Shown here: positions 63,886 to 64,000 of the stretch, one piece after another
Layout of the letters: every line of letters begins with the position of its first letter
Numbering within the stretch: the first letter of the stretch is position 1
Assembly: GCF_030731045.1 (NCBI RefSeq)
Contig: NZ_JAVALS010000010.1
Location: forward strand, 45,044 to 109,043
Direction of reading: 5' to 3'
From: Arthrobacter horti
GTDB taxonomy: Bacteria > Actinomycetota > Actinomycetes > Actinomycetales > Micrococcaceae
DNA length: 64,000 nt
Made by a program: the position numbers and the translations under genes
The notes under the pieces: generated by a model
Told to the model about the DNA's origin: nothing
Database searches by the model: none
What the model saw: the letters and a program-made list of their open reading frames with translations, nothing else

Positions 63886-64000
63886 TCAAGGGGTTAGCGC
63901 AACACTGTCGATCAGTTGGGTCAGTCTTTCACGTGGGGTGTCCCAGTGGAGGGTTTTGCGGGGCCGGATGTTCAACAGCCGTTCGGTCTCGGCGAGTTGT
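63886..64000 (-). mobile_element. Partial IS30-family element: 3' end of the transposase gene
   Basis: On the minus strand the last 37 codons of a transposase read ETERLLNIRPRKTLHWDTP and on to a TGA. RPRKTL with a following WDTP/E block is typical of the IS30 DDE transposase C-terminus. The rest lies beyond the right edge. The element's end should lie in the roughly 50 bases between this stop and the pfkA stop; I cannot fix the terminal repeat from one end. Confidence 0.75.

Overview
This 64 kb window is high-GC chromosomal DNA from an actinobacterium, most likely an Arthrobacter-like member of the Micrococcaceae. That placement is inferred from the gene order tRNA-Trp/secE/nusG/rplKA ... 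rplJL ... rpoBC ... rpsL-rpsG-fusA-tuf ... S10 and spc operons, the GTG/TTG starts, the Ala/Glu/Lys-rich tails on ribosomal proteins, and the style of RpoB, SecY and EF-Tu. No rRNA gene, CRISPR array or prophage is visible.

Left region (1-8.9 kb): a catabolic locus. A minus-strand operon encodes a TIM-barrel isomerase-like enzyme, a complete Dpp/Opp-type ABC importer (two permeases, two ATPases, a lipoprotein) and the first codons of one more enzyme. It diverges from a GntR/FCD regulator and an amidohydrolase-fold protein that lacks the usual HxH metal motif. The genes probably import and degrade one unknown small molecule under control of the GntR protein.

Central region (8.9-54.7 kb): the translation and transcription core, nearly all on the minus strand. 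Read in the direction of transcription it runs tRNA-Trp, secE, nusG, rplK, rplA, two GNAT paralogues, rplJ-rplL, a 5'-nucleotidase, a glycoside hydrolase, a plus-strand thiolase, a YbaK-type deacylase, rpoB-rpoC, a plus-strand patatin, rpsL-rpsG-fusA, tuf, a 1438-residue polytopic membrane protein, rpsJ to rpsQ, a shortened UvrA paralogue, rplN to rplO, secY-adk, map. Several non-ribosomal genes are therefore inserted at operon joints. The infA-rpmJ-rpsM-rpsK-rpoA-rplQ block does not follow map in this window, and rpsN is missing between rplE and rpsH.

Right region (54.8-64 kb): an AspC-like aminotransferase, a MacB/FtsX-type ABC exporter, a NarL-type two-component system whose kinase carries an N-terminal PspC domain, and a divergent operon of a PspC/LiaF-like protein, a small membrane protein and a minimal PspC protein. 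This looks like an envelope-stress module. It is followed by pfkA, and the window ends inside the 3' end of an IS30-type transposase.

Many long open frames lie antisense to these genes. They result from high GC content and were left out. Strong inverted repeats close most transcription units. The best regulatory candidates are an attenuator with a competing helix ahead of rplJ, a direct repeat in the rpoB leader, an ATCTATCG/CGATAGAT operator ahead of the large membrane protein gene, and an AGACGTCT palindrome between the GntR gene and the importer operon.
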